Source: Roseburia sp. CAG:309 (GTDB taxonomy: Bacteria > Bacillota > Clostridia > Lachnospirales > Lachnospiraceae). From it: a stretch of DNA of 12,273 nt. The stretch is from NCBI GenBank assembly GCA_000434115.1, contig FR893955.1, forward strand, positions 1 to 12,273. The letters are read 5' to 3'. Both the position numbers and the translations under genes were made by a program. A model generated the notes under the pieces. The model saw only the letters and a list, made by a program, of their open reading frames with translations. It had not been told where the DNA came from and made no database searches. Below, piece after piece: positions 7,215 to 12,273 of this stretch. Position 1 is the first letter of the stretch; each line of letters starts with the position of its first letter.

Positions 7215-7261
7215 AAAAACGAGCAGCCTTACGAATATTTCTTCGCAAGGCTGCCATTTTT
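7215..7261. terminator. Bidirectional intrinsic terminator between convergent genes
   Basis: GCAGCCTT (7223-7230) pairs with AAGGCTGC (7247-7254). After one A-C mismatch, an inner CGAA/TTCG extends the stem, leaving a 6-nt loop. Five Ts follow on the + strand (7257-7261) and five As precede (7215-7219), so it can end transcription of both the lipoprotein gene (+) and the LytTR gene (-). Its right edge touches the minus-strand stop codon. Confidence 0.85.
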
Positions 7262-7994
7262 ATAATAAGCCTCTTTTTATCTCTCTCAGAAAATCATATT
7301 TTTTCTGCTTTCCCATCAAAACCGCATGTTTTATCCCTCGTAAATACAAATATCCATTAACGGCATCGATCTTCTCTACATAATTCCGATTCACGATAAT
7401 GGAACGGCTGCAAAATAAAAATTGTGGAGAATCCAGTTCTTCAAACAGTGTACGGCAGCTGCGATATAATATTTTTTGTCTTCCCTTTGTCGTCTCCAAA
7501 ATAATATCCCTGTCTTTTCCCTCTGCCATAATAATATCATTGATAAAAACTGCCTCCAACGTCCCTTCTTTGCGAAAAAATATCTGTCGGTTTTCTATGA
7601 CACCCGGATAAAAACACAACGCCTCTGCTACCAGTTTTTTCACATATGCTGCATCAAACGGCTTTTCCACATAAGCATAACAATGTAGTCTCGCATACAT
7701 ATTTAACGCTTGATCTACTAATGTAGAAAATACAATAACCGGCGTAAATTGATATCTCGCTATCCTCCGAACATTTTGAATAAAAAAAGCACCGGATACA
7801 TCTCCGCCCCTCTGTCGTGGCTGTAGCATGATATCTATAAGAAAAAGATGTATGGTAGTAACGGAAATAATCTCATATGCTTTTTCCAAATCATTTGTAA
7901 TATAAATGGTATTACCGGGATTCTGCTCTCTGACGATATTTTCCAATTTTTGTCTGGTGTTCTGATTATTTGTAACGATCAATACTTTTTTCAT
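7260..7994 (-). CDS. LytTR-family regulator with modified receiver (XRE-linked)
   Basis: A response-regulator-like protein of 244 aa with a LytTR output domain. The receiver keeps the phosphoacceptor Asp (D54 in LFLIDIM), the switch Ser/Thr (FSTL) and Lys (VEKPF, K111), but the N-terminal acidic pair that binds Mg is replaced by Asn-Asn (IVTNNQN, 9-10). Activation may therefore differ from the classical route. The LytTR domain spans about 135-235 (EGTLEAVFINDIIMAEGKDR, FLFCSRSIIVNRNYVEKID). The start is taken at ATG 7994, with AGGGGTGGG 7 nt upstream. An in-frame GTG at 8006 would lie inside that ribosome site and add only four residues. It is 18 bp downstream of the XRE regulator gene in the same operon. 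No kinase is encoded nearby. Confidence 0.87.
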   Translation of the reverse strand: MKKVLIVTNNQNTRQKLENIVREQNPGNTIYITNDLEKAYEIISVTTIHLFLIDIMLQPRQRGGDVSGAFFIQNVRRIARYQFTPVIVFSTLVDQALNMYARLHCYAYVEKPFDAAYVKKLVAEALCFYPGVIENRQIFFRKEGTLEAVFINDIIMAEGKDRDIILETTKGRQKILYRSCRTLFEELDSPQFLFCSRSIIVNRNYVEKIDAVNGYLYLRGIKHAVLMGKQKKYDFLREIKRGLL

Positions 7995-8001
7995 ACCAGA
8001 T

Positions 8002-8010
8002 CCCACCCCT
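8002..8010 (-). promoter_or_regulatory. Ribosome binding site deciding the start of the XRE-linked LytTR gene
   Basis: AGGGGTGGG on the minus strand lies 7 nt before ATG 7994 but overlaps the possible GTG at 8006. Spacing therefore favours the ATG and a 244-residue product. Confidence 0.6.
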
Positions 8011-8012
8011 TT

Positions 8013-8333
8013 CTATTTTTTTCTCTGACTCTCAATTACATCCGCCCAATGCCTCAGCAGCCTCACAATATCTATTTCCTCTGCCGCTGCAAGATCCGGC
8101 ACTTCCGTTCCTCCAAAAATGAAATTCATATCGCATCGAAATTGAGTCGCGAGAATATAGGCATACACACTCGTCAAACCATTTTGTCCTTTTTCAATCC
8201 GATACAGAGCATCGTCCGTGATATGAAATGCCTCTGCCACTTCCTTTCGTTCATATCCCATTATTTTTCGATACGCCTTTAGATTTTCACCAATCCTTTC
8301 ATCAATACTTAAGTTTTCTTTGTCTGATTTCAT
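8013..8333 (-). CDS. XRE-family HTH transcriptional regulator
   Basis: A small DNA-binding protein (106 aa). Residues 14-74 form a Cro/CI-type helix-turn-helix: IGENLKAYRKIMGYERKEVA, then ITDDALYRIEKGQNG, then the YILATQFRCDMNFIFGG ending usual in clostridial XRE proteins. The 30-residue tail (EEIDIVRLLRHWADVIESQ) is probably a short helix for dimerisation. There is no peptidase or sensor domain. The ATG at 8333 follows AAAGGAG. The promoter is immediately upstream, and the LytTR gene follows 18 bp later, so the two are likely co-transcribed. It may autoregulate through the inverted repeats at 8411-8439. Target genes are unknown. Confidence 0.88.
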   Translation of the reverse strand: MKSDKENLSIDERIGENLKAYRKIMGYERKEVAEAFHITDDALYRIEKGQNGLTSVYAYILATQFRCDMNFIFGGTEVPDLAAAEEIDIVRLLRHWADVIESQRKK

Positions 8334-8351
8334 AACGTTTCTCCTTTCATC

Positions 8352-8381
8352 ATTATAATACTTTCTTTTCCATCATACCAA
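8352..8381 (-). promoter_or_regulatory. Promoter of the XRE-LytTR operon
   Basis: Minus strand TTGGTA (8376-8381), an 18-bp spacer, then TATAAT (8352-8357). The -10 ends only 18 nt before the ATG and the ribosome site lies in between, so the leader is very short (about 12 nt). Confidence 0.65.
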
Positions 8382-8410
8382 TAAATAGGAGTTTACGCGG
8401 TGGACTGGTT

Positions 8411-8439
8411 ATCCGAACACTCGGATTTTTTCTCCGAGT
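8411..8439. repeat. Overlapping inverted repeats (TCCGA/TCGGA) upstream of the XRE operon
   Basis: ATCCGA-ACAC-TCGGAT (8411-8426) is a perfect 6-bp inverted repeat. ACTCGGA-N7-TCCGAGT (8419-8439) is a perfect 7-bp one. They share the middle TCGGA, so only one hairpin can form at a time. The block lies 30 bp upstream of the XRE promoter and could be a multi-site operator. If a longer transcript exists, it could be a switchable leader. No U-run follows on either strand, so it is not a standard terminator. Confidence 0.5.
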
Positions 8440-8560
8440 ATACAATTTTTGTAAAACATGTATTTGAGATATAGTAATATTAAATAAAAATAGTCTTAAA
8501 TTTTGGTTATTTTGTACAAAGGCAGCATTACAATACAATCAATCCTACCTACTAGCTTAG

Positions 8561-8580
8561 CCGGTAATTTATTTTACCGG
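8561..8580. repeat. Perfect hairpin CCGGTAA-N6-TTACCGG
   Basis: A 7-bp perfect inverted repeat with a 6-nt loop, placed a few bases beyond the rny terminator. No U-tract follows on either strand. It may be a protein site, or a back-up RNA structure for transcripts that pass the terminator. Confidence 0.4.
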
Positions 8581-8584
8581 GATA

Positions 8585-8630
8585 CAAAAAAGGAAAGTAT
8601 CGAAAATTCTCTTTTCAATACTTTCCTTAC
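8585..8630 (-). terminator. Intrinsic terminator of rny
   Basis: On the minus strand AAGGAAAGTAT (8618-8628) pairs perfectly with ATACTTTCCTT (8590-8600). After one mismatch the stem continues with a 5-bp GAAAA/TTTTC segment and a 5-nt loop. A run of six Ts on the minus strand (8586-8591) overlaps the stem end. It sits 27 nt downstream of the rny stop and closes the repair/RNA-turnover block. Confidence 0.88.
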
Positions 8631-8654
8631 TTTTAGACATAGTAAATGATCTGC

Positions 8655-10226
8655 TTATTTTGCATAATCAACAACTCTGGATTCTCGGATCACATTAACT
8701 TTAATCTGTCCCGGATATTGAAGCTCGGCCTCAATTTGTTTTGAAATATCACGAGCCAGTAATACCATTTCATCATCATTAATCTGATCTGGAACCACGA
8801 TCACTCGAACTTCTCTACCTGCCTGAATGGCAAAAGATTTGTCAACACCTTTGAAGTTGTTTGAGATATCCTCTAATTGTTTCAATCTGTTTGTGTACGT
8901 TTCTAACGTCTCTCTTCTCGCTCCCGGACGTGCTGCCGATATCGCATCTGCCGCCTGAACGATGCAGGCAATCATACTCTCTGGCTCTACGTCTCCATGG
9001 TGAGCTTCTACTGCGTTGATGACCAGTGCGGATTCCTTGTACTTGCGGCACAATTCCACACCGAGTTGGATATGAGAACCTTCCATATCATGGTCAACGG
9101 ATTTTCCAATATCATGAAGTAAGCCGGCACGTTTTGCCATACGGACATCTGCTCCCATCTCTCCAGCCAGCAATCCGGAAAGATGTGCTACTTCAATCGA
9201 ATGCTTTAATGCATTCTGACCATAACTTGTACGGAATCTCATTTTTCCTAAAAGGCGAATCAGTTCCGGATGGATGCCGTGTACACCGACTTCCAATGCC
9301 GCTGCTTCTCCTTCTTCACGAATCATCGTTTCAACTTCTTTTTTTGCTTTTTCAACCATTTCTTCGATTCTGGCTGGATGAATTCTACCATCCACAATCA
9401 ATTTTTCCAAAGCGATTCTGGCTATTTCTCGGCGAATTGGATCAAAGCCGGATAAAATAACAGCTTCCGGCGTGTCATCAATGATAAGATCAATACCTGT
9501 CAGGTTTTCTAACGTACGAATATTTCTACCTTCTCGTCCGATAATTCTACCTTTCATCTCATCACTTGGCAATGGCACTACAGAAATCGTAGCTTCTGAT
9601 ACATGATCAGCGGCACATTTCTGAATTGCATTGATGATGTATTCTTTCGCTTTCTTATCTGCATCATCCTTTGCCTGACGTTCCAACTCTTTTACTAAAA
9701 CTGCAGTTTCATGTTTTACATCTTCCTCTACAGTTCTCAATAAATAATCTTTCGCCTGTTCGGAGGTGAGTCCGGAAATCTTTTCTAATTCACGCAAATG
9801 GCTTTCACGAAGCTCTTCGACTTTCTGTTTTTCTTTTTCGAAATCAGCTTCCTTTGCGGTGAGTTTGGATTCCCTTTTCTCGAGTGCTTCTAATTTCTTG
9901 TCCAAAGTTTCCTCTTTACCCAGCACACGTTTTTCATAGCGCTGAATCTCCGCTCTTCTTTCTTTGGTCTCTCTTTCAAGATCATTTTTCGCCTTAAGAT
10001 TCTCCTCTTTGGCTTCCAAAAGAGCTTCACGTTTTTTGGTCTCTGCTGTCTTCAACGCATCGTCAATAATCTCTCTTGCTTTTTCTTCTGCACTTCCAAC
10101 CTTTGCTTCACCAACTTTAATACGATAAGAAATCGCACTTTTCCATGCAATCAATGCCGAAATAGCAATTACAGCAAGAATTACGATGATTGAGCCAACC
10201 ACAAAACCGATCGTCAACTGTGGCAC
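8655..10226 (-). CDS. rny: Ribonuclease Y
   Basis: A membrane-anchored endoribonuclease that starts mRNA decay in many Firmicutes. Domain order is complete and length (523 aa) is typical. N-terminal transmembrane helix at about 5-28; long charged coiled coil at about 40-195 (AEEKAREI, KREALLEAKEE and similar). The KH RNA-binding domain lies at about 215-280, with GRIIGREGRNI at 227-237. The HD phosphohydrolase domain lies at about 335-430, with metal ligands H371-D372 (LLHDIGK) and H409-H410 (EAHHGD). The C-terminal domain ends in VIRESRVVDYAK. The start is GTG 10226, supported by AGGAGGTG 5 nt upstream. It is expressed from its own promoter at 10277-10305, whose -35 lies inside the end of recX, and ends at the terminator at 8585-8630. 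Confidence 0.97.
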   Translation of the reverse strand: MPQLTIGFVVGSIIVILAVIAISALIAWKSAISYRIKVGEAKVGSAEEKAREIIDDALKTAETKKREALLEAKEENLKAKNDLERETKERRAEIQRYEKRVLGKEETLDKKLEALEKRESKLTAKEADFEKEKQKVEELRESHLRELEKISGLTSEQAKDYLLRTVEEDVKHETAVLVKELERQAKDDADKKAKEYIINAIQKCAADHVSEATISVVPLPSDEMKGRIIGREGRNIRTLENLTGIDLIIDDTPEAVILSGFDPIRREIARIALEKLIVDGRIHPARIEEMVEKAKKEVETMIREEGEAAALEVGVHGIHPELIRLLGKMRFRTSYGQNALKHSIEVAHLSGLLAGEMGADVRMAKRAGLLHDIGKSVDHDMEGSHIQLGVELCRKYKESALVINAVEAHHGDVEPESMIACIVQAADAISAARPGARRETLETYTNRLKQLEDISNNFKGVDKSFAIQAGREVRVIVVPDQINDDEMVLLARDISKQIEAELQYPGQIKVNVIRESRVVDYAK

Positions 10227-10231
10227 AAGAG

Positions 10232-10239
10232 CACCTCCT
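10232..10239 (-). promoter_or_regulatory. Strong ribosome binding site for the GTG start of rny
   Basis: AGGAGGTG on the minus strand, close to a perfect anti-16S complement, lies 5 nt before GTG 10226. This fixes the non-ATG start. Confidence 0.8.
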
Positions 10240-10276
10240 TTATTTAATTATCATTGCACATAAATACAACACTTAA

Positions 10277-10305
10277 ATTTTACACTTTTTACGCTCAAAT
10301 GTCAA
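10277..10305 (-). promoter_or_regulatory. Promoter of rny, overlapping the end of recX
   Basis: Minus strand TTGACA (10300-10305), a 17-bp spacer, then TAAAAT (10277-10282). The -35 is read within the last codons of recX (Leu-Asp-Ile), so RNase Y can be made independently of the SOS-controlled genes. The leader is about 45 nt. Confidence 0.82.
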
Positions 10306-10783
10306 GTTTAGAAAACACTTTCTTTATTTGTGAAATTTCATAACCTTTTCGTCCTAAATACGCAAAAATTTTATCCCTTTCTTTGCGGTCGAGTTCTGAA
10401 AGTGCCCGTCCTTTCAGCCTTTTTAAAGTAAGTGACTCAATGGCATCCTGCTCATCAATCCCGCCTTGTTCCAATACAATTTCTTCAATCAGTTCCTGAG
10501 AAACCCCTTTTTGCTGCAATTTAAAATAAATTTCTTTTTTACTTCTTTTTCCTATCTGAAACATCAGATAATTTTCTACATATCTTCGATCATTGATATA
10601 ACCAAATGACATAACATAATCCATTGCCTGTGTTGATGCTTTTTCTGAAAATCCGGCACGATACAATTTCTCTTCCAGTTCCTTTTTGGTTCGATCCTTA
10701 TAAGCAACCCATTCCATTGCTTTTTTTGCCGCGCGCTTTCCCTCTTCATCCGTAAATTGATATCTTTCGTCCTTATCTGCCAT
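10295..10783 (-). CDS. recX: Regulatory protein RecX
   Basis: A small modulator of RecA: in known cases RecX binds within the RecA filament groove and limits its extension. Length (162 aa) and all-helical content fit the family, with tandem three-helix modules. Markers are AAKKAMEWVAYKDRTKKELE (18-37), LYRAGFSEK (41-49), FGYINDRRYVENYL (60-73), KRSKKEIYFKLQQKGVS (79-95) and the C-terminal FAYLGRKGYEISQIKKVF (140-157). The ATG at 10783 follows CAGGAGGG. It is 107 bp downstream of recA on the same strand, after the hairpin at 10829-10863. It is probably transcribed as readthrough of that hairpin, since no promoter of its own is evident. Confidence 0.93.
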   Translation of the reverse strand: MADKDERYQFTDEEGKRAAKKAMEWVAYKDRTKKELEEKLYRAGFSEKASTQAMDYVMSFGYINDRRYVENYLMFQIGKRSKKEIYFKLQQKGVSQELIEEIVLEQGGIDEQDAIESLTLKRLKGRALSELDRKERDKIFAYLGRKGYEISQIKKVFSKLDI

Positions 10784-10828
10784 TTTCTTCCCTCCTGCCG
10801 CATCTCCTCTTTGACCTATGATAGAAAT

Positions 10829-10863
10829 CGACGTTACATCCGGTTTCTCCGGACATAACGTCG
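10829..10863 (-). terminator. Hairpin between recA and recX (terminator or attenuator)
   Basis: CGACGTTA (10829-10836) pairs with TAACGTCG (10856-10863), and TCCGG with CCGGA inside, around a 5-nt loop. In the recA-strand RNA the two intervening positions form G-U pairs, giving a 15-bp stem; on the other strand they are C-A mismatches. The following U-tract on the recA strand is weak (AUUUCU), so termination is probably partial. In E. coli a leaky recA terminator sets RecX below RecA; a similar role here is inferred. A T6 run lies to its right, which would suit + strand termination, but no + strand gene is present. Confidence 0.6.
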
Positions 10864-10890
10864 CTCTTTTTTCTCTGTGGCAAATGTTAT

Positions 10891-11970
10891 TTATTTGTCA
10901 GATTCTTTCTTTTCTTTCGTTGTTTTCTTAGCAGCCGGAGCTTCTTCTTGTTCCTGCTTCTCTTCTGCCTCCGGATTTAAGTATTTATTACGGACAAGAA
11001 GTTCCACTTCATCAAATACGGTCGGATTGTCTGCCAGATATTTTTTCGCGTTTTCACGCCCCTGTCCAATCTTTTCTCCTTTATAAGAATACCAGGCACC
11101 ACTTTTCACAATAATATCTTCTTTTGCTGCCAGATCCAAAACATCCCCTTCACGGGAAATTCCTTTTCCGAACATGATATCAAACTCTGCCTCTTTAAAA
11201 GGCGGTGCTACTTTATTCTTTACGACTTTCACACGCACGTGGTTACCAATCATCTCTCCGGCCTGTTTCAAAGTTTCCACACGACGGACATCCAGTCGTA
11301 CAGAAGAATAGAATTTCAAGGCACGTCCACCTGTGGTCGTCTCCGGATTTCCAAACATAACTCCGATTTTTTCACGAAGCTGGTTGATAAAGATAACCAC
11401 ACAATTGGTTTTATTAATAACACCAGTCAACTTACGAAGTGCCTGGCTCATCAAACGTGCCTGCACACCGACATGACTGTCTCCCATATCCCCGTCAATC
11501 TCTGCCTTTGGAACAAGCGCAGCTACTGAGTCTACAATAACAATATCCAGTGCGCCGGAACGCACCATCGTCTCGAGAATCTCCAATGCCTGCTCTCCAC
11601 AGTCCGGCTGAGAAATATAAAGTTCATCAATATTTACCCCGATATTTTTCGCATATACCGGATCCAGAGCATGTTCTGCATCAATGAAACCGGCAATTCC
11701 GCCACGTTTCTGTGCTTCTGCTACCATATGCAGGGCAACGGTCGTCTTACCACTGGATTCCGGACCATACACTTCAATAATACGTCCGCGAGGCACTCCA
11801 CCAACTCCCAGTGCGATATCAAGACTCAATGACCCGGATGGAATTGACTCAACATTCATCGTCGCTGCCGTGTCTCCTAATTTCATAACGGAACCTTTTC
11901 CGTATTCTTTTTCGATATGTGCAATCGCTGCTTCCAACGCCTTTAATTTATTTTGATCTTTTTCTGCCAT
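10891..11970 (-). CDS. recA: Recombinase A
   Basis: The ATP-dependent strand-exchange protein of homologous recombination and co-protease for LexA self-cleavage. At 359 aa it is full length. Walker A GPESSGKT is at 69-76, the catalytic Glu in DAEHA is at about 99, and Walker B VIVDSVAAL is at 144-152. The loop L1 region EIDGDMGDSHVGVQ lies at about 157-170, L2 with FINQLREKIGVMFGNPETTT at about 194-213, and ARLMSQALRK at 171-180. The C-terminal tail is acidic/lysine-rich. The start ATG 11970 is chosen because GGAGG lies 6 nt upstream and the protein then begins MAEKDQNKLKAL as in homologues; an extension to 12015 would run through the LexA box. Regulated by LexA, and followed by recX. Confidence 0.98.
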   Translation of the reverse strand: MAEKDQNKLKALEAAIAHIEKEYGKGSVMKLGDTAATMNVESIPSGSLSLDIALGVGGVPRGRIIEVYGPESSGKTTVALHMVAEAQKRGGIAGFIDAEHALDPVYAKNIGVNIDELYISQPDCGEQALEILETMVRSGALDIVIVDSVAALVPKAEIDGDMGDSHVGVQARLMSQALRKLTGVINKTNCVVIFINQLREKIGVMFGNPETTTGGRALKFYSSVRLDVRRVETLKQAGEMIGNHVRVKVVKNKVAPPFKEAEFDIMFGKGISREGDVLDLAAKEDIIVKSGAWYSYKGEKIGQGRENAKKYLADNPTVFDEVELLVRNKYLNPEAEEKQEQEEAPAAKKTTKEKKESDK

Positions 11971-12009
11971 TATTAACCTCCAATTTTTATCTATGCAAAC
12001 AACTTTTCG

Positions 12010-12021
12010 GAACATTTGTTC
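12010..12021. promoter_or_regulatory. LexA (SOS) box of recA
   Basis: GAACATTTGTTC, a perfect GAAC-N4-GTTC palindrome, matches the Gram-positive LexA core (GAAC-RNRY-GTTC as read on the recA strand). The outer flanking bases deviate from the CGAAC...GTTYG consensus. It lies about 12 bp downstream of the -10, over the likely transcription start, where LexA would block initiation. Confidence 0.88.
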
Positions 12022-12032
12022 TGTTTATGTTT

Positions 12033-12061
12033 ATACTACTACAATTTTGTATGGTTGTCAA
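12033..12061 (-). promoter_or_regulatory. Promoter of recA
   Basis: Minus strand perfect -35 TTGACA (12056-12061), a 17-bp spacer, then TAGTAT (12033-12038). The leader is about 55-60 nt and contains the LexA box. The strong -35 fits high expression after derepression. Confidence 0.75.
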
Positions 12062-12208
12062 TTACTTTTTTTAGGGAAATTAAATGATTTTTTATTTTTC
12101 AGAACAAAGGTACAATACAAGTGTATCATGCCTTTGTAGTTTTGTAAAGAAGATAATTTCGTGTCAGGTTAGCTGGTTTTATAAAAATTTCATCTTGTAA
12201 TCTTTGGG

Positions 12209-12273
12209 GTGGTGGCCGCGCTGTTGGGGATTGCTCTGCACACGCTAAATCTTGCTTTTTTCTTTTTGGCGTG
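12209..12273 (+). CDS. Possible start of a membrane protein gene, cut by window edge
   Basis: From GTG 12209 an open frame encodes an almost wholly hydrophobic stretch (VVAALLGIALHTLNLAFFFL), like an N-terminal transmembrane helix. The segment is G-rich on the + strand, unlike the C/T-rich + strand of the minus-coded genes, which favours + strand coding. An in-frame stop lies at 12182-12184, no ATG is available and no convincing ribosome site is seen. The start is therefore uncertain and the call weak. The alternative is the tail of a minus-strand gene; the minus frames give only charged, unrecognisable peptides. Confidence 0.25.
   Translation, partial: MVAALLGIALHTLNLAFFFLA

Larger units (their letters stand above)
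8382..8584. other. Intergenic region without a convincing gene
   Basis: This AT-rich stretch lies between the XRE promoter and the rny terminator. It holds the overlapping repeats at 8411-8439, a TACAA-TTT-TTGTA palindrome at 8441-8453 and a CCGGTAA/TTACCGG hairpin at 8561-8580. I see no coding frame with a ribosome site. A small RNA cannot be excluded, but no clear promoter-terminator pair supports one. Confidence 0.5.

Noticed and set aside
8441..8453. TACAA-TTT-TTGTA palindrome, similar to TACAA-TT-TTGTA at 12040-12051 in the recA promoter spacer
   Set aside because: Short A/T palindromes arise easily by chance in this composition, and the spacers differ, so a shared site is not supported.
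8353..8538. Minus-strand 61-codon frame upstream of the XRE gene
   Set aside because: It runs through the XRE promoter and inverted repeats, has no good ribosome site and has no recognisable protein pattern.
9026..9460. Plus-strand 144-codon frame inside rny
   Set aside because: Antisense shadow of a conserved gene; its Phe/His-rich composition is the complement of the Glu/Lys-rich RNase Y sequence.
11971..12015. N-terminal extension of RecA by 15 residues from an upstream ATG
   Set aside because: It would start inside the LexA box with no ribosome site and lacks similarity to RecA N-termini; ATG 11970 has a perfect ribosome site.
12102..12113. Second LexA-like site GAACAAAGGTAC upstream of the recA promoter
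   Set aside because: One mismatch in the GTTC half and an off-consensus centre, and it lies about 40 bp upstream of the -35. The perfect box at 12010-12021 explains the regulation.

Overview
The window looks like chromosome of a low-to-mid GC Firmicute, most probably a gut Lachnospiraceae (Clostridium cluster XIVa) member. The reasons are the recA-recX-rny gene order, sigma-A promoters with strong GGAGG ribosome sites, a Gram-positive LexA box (GAAC-N4-GTTC), several LytTR-type regulators, and a 7TM GHKL sensor kinase typical of that family. The species call is inference. There is no rRNA, tRNA, CRISPR array, insertion sequence or phage gene.

Layout. (1) 1-1168, + strand: a divergent LacI-family repressor behind a cre/LacI-type palindrome that overlaps its putative -35. 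(2) 1210-5655, - strand: a sensory operon. A strong promoter (TTGACT-18-TATAAT) drives a LytTR response regulator with a TTG start, then by an ATGA overlap a membrane-anchored extracellular protein, then a GHKL histidine kinase with a sugar-binding-like extracellular domain. (3) 5682-7262: a second LytTR regulator with a degenerate receiver (- strand) lies divergent from a small Thr/Ser/Asp-rich lipoprotein gene (+ strand). Just upstream of the lipoprotein promoter is an exact 9-bp tandem direct repeat with an 11-bp spacer, which is the architecture of LytTR-regulator binding sites. (4) 7260-8381, - strand: a two-gene operon, an XRE HTH regulator followed by a third LytTR regulator whose receiver has lost its acidic pair. 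It meets the lipoprotein gene at a shared bidirectional terminator. (5) 8382-8584: an intergenic stretch with nested inverted repeats. (6) 8585-12061, - strand: the housekeeping block recA - recX - rny. It has a LexA-boxed recA promoter, a long hairpin between recA and recX, an rny promoter whose -35 lies inside the last codons of recX, and a strong terminator after rny. (7) 12209-end: a G-rich, hydrophobic + strand reading frame that may be the start of another gene, cut by the window edge.

How it fits together. The left two thirds is a signalling and regulation island: three LytTR output proteins, one membrane kinase, one XRE protein, one LacI protein and two exported proteins (a lipoprotein and a single-pass surface protein). 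The first LytTR regulator has its own kinase. The other two have none next to them and have altered receivers, so they may act without classical phosphorylation. The most testable new idea is that one of them controls the lipoprotein gene through the tandem repeat at 6511-6539. The right third is conserved DNA repair and RNA turnover.
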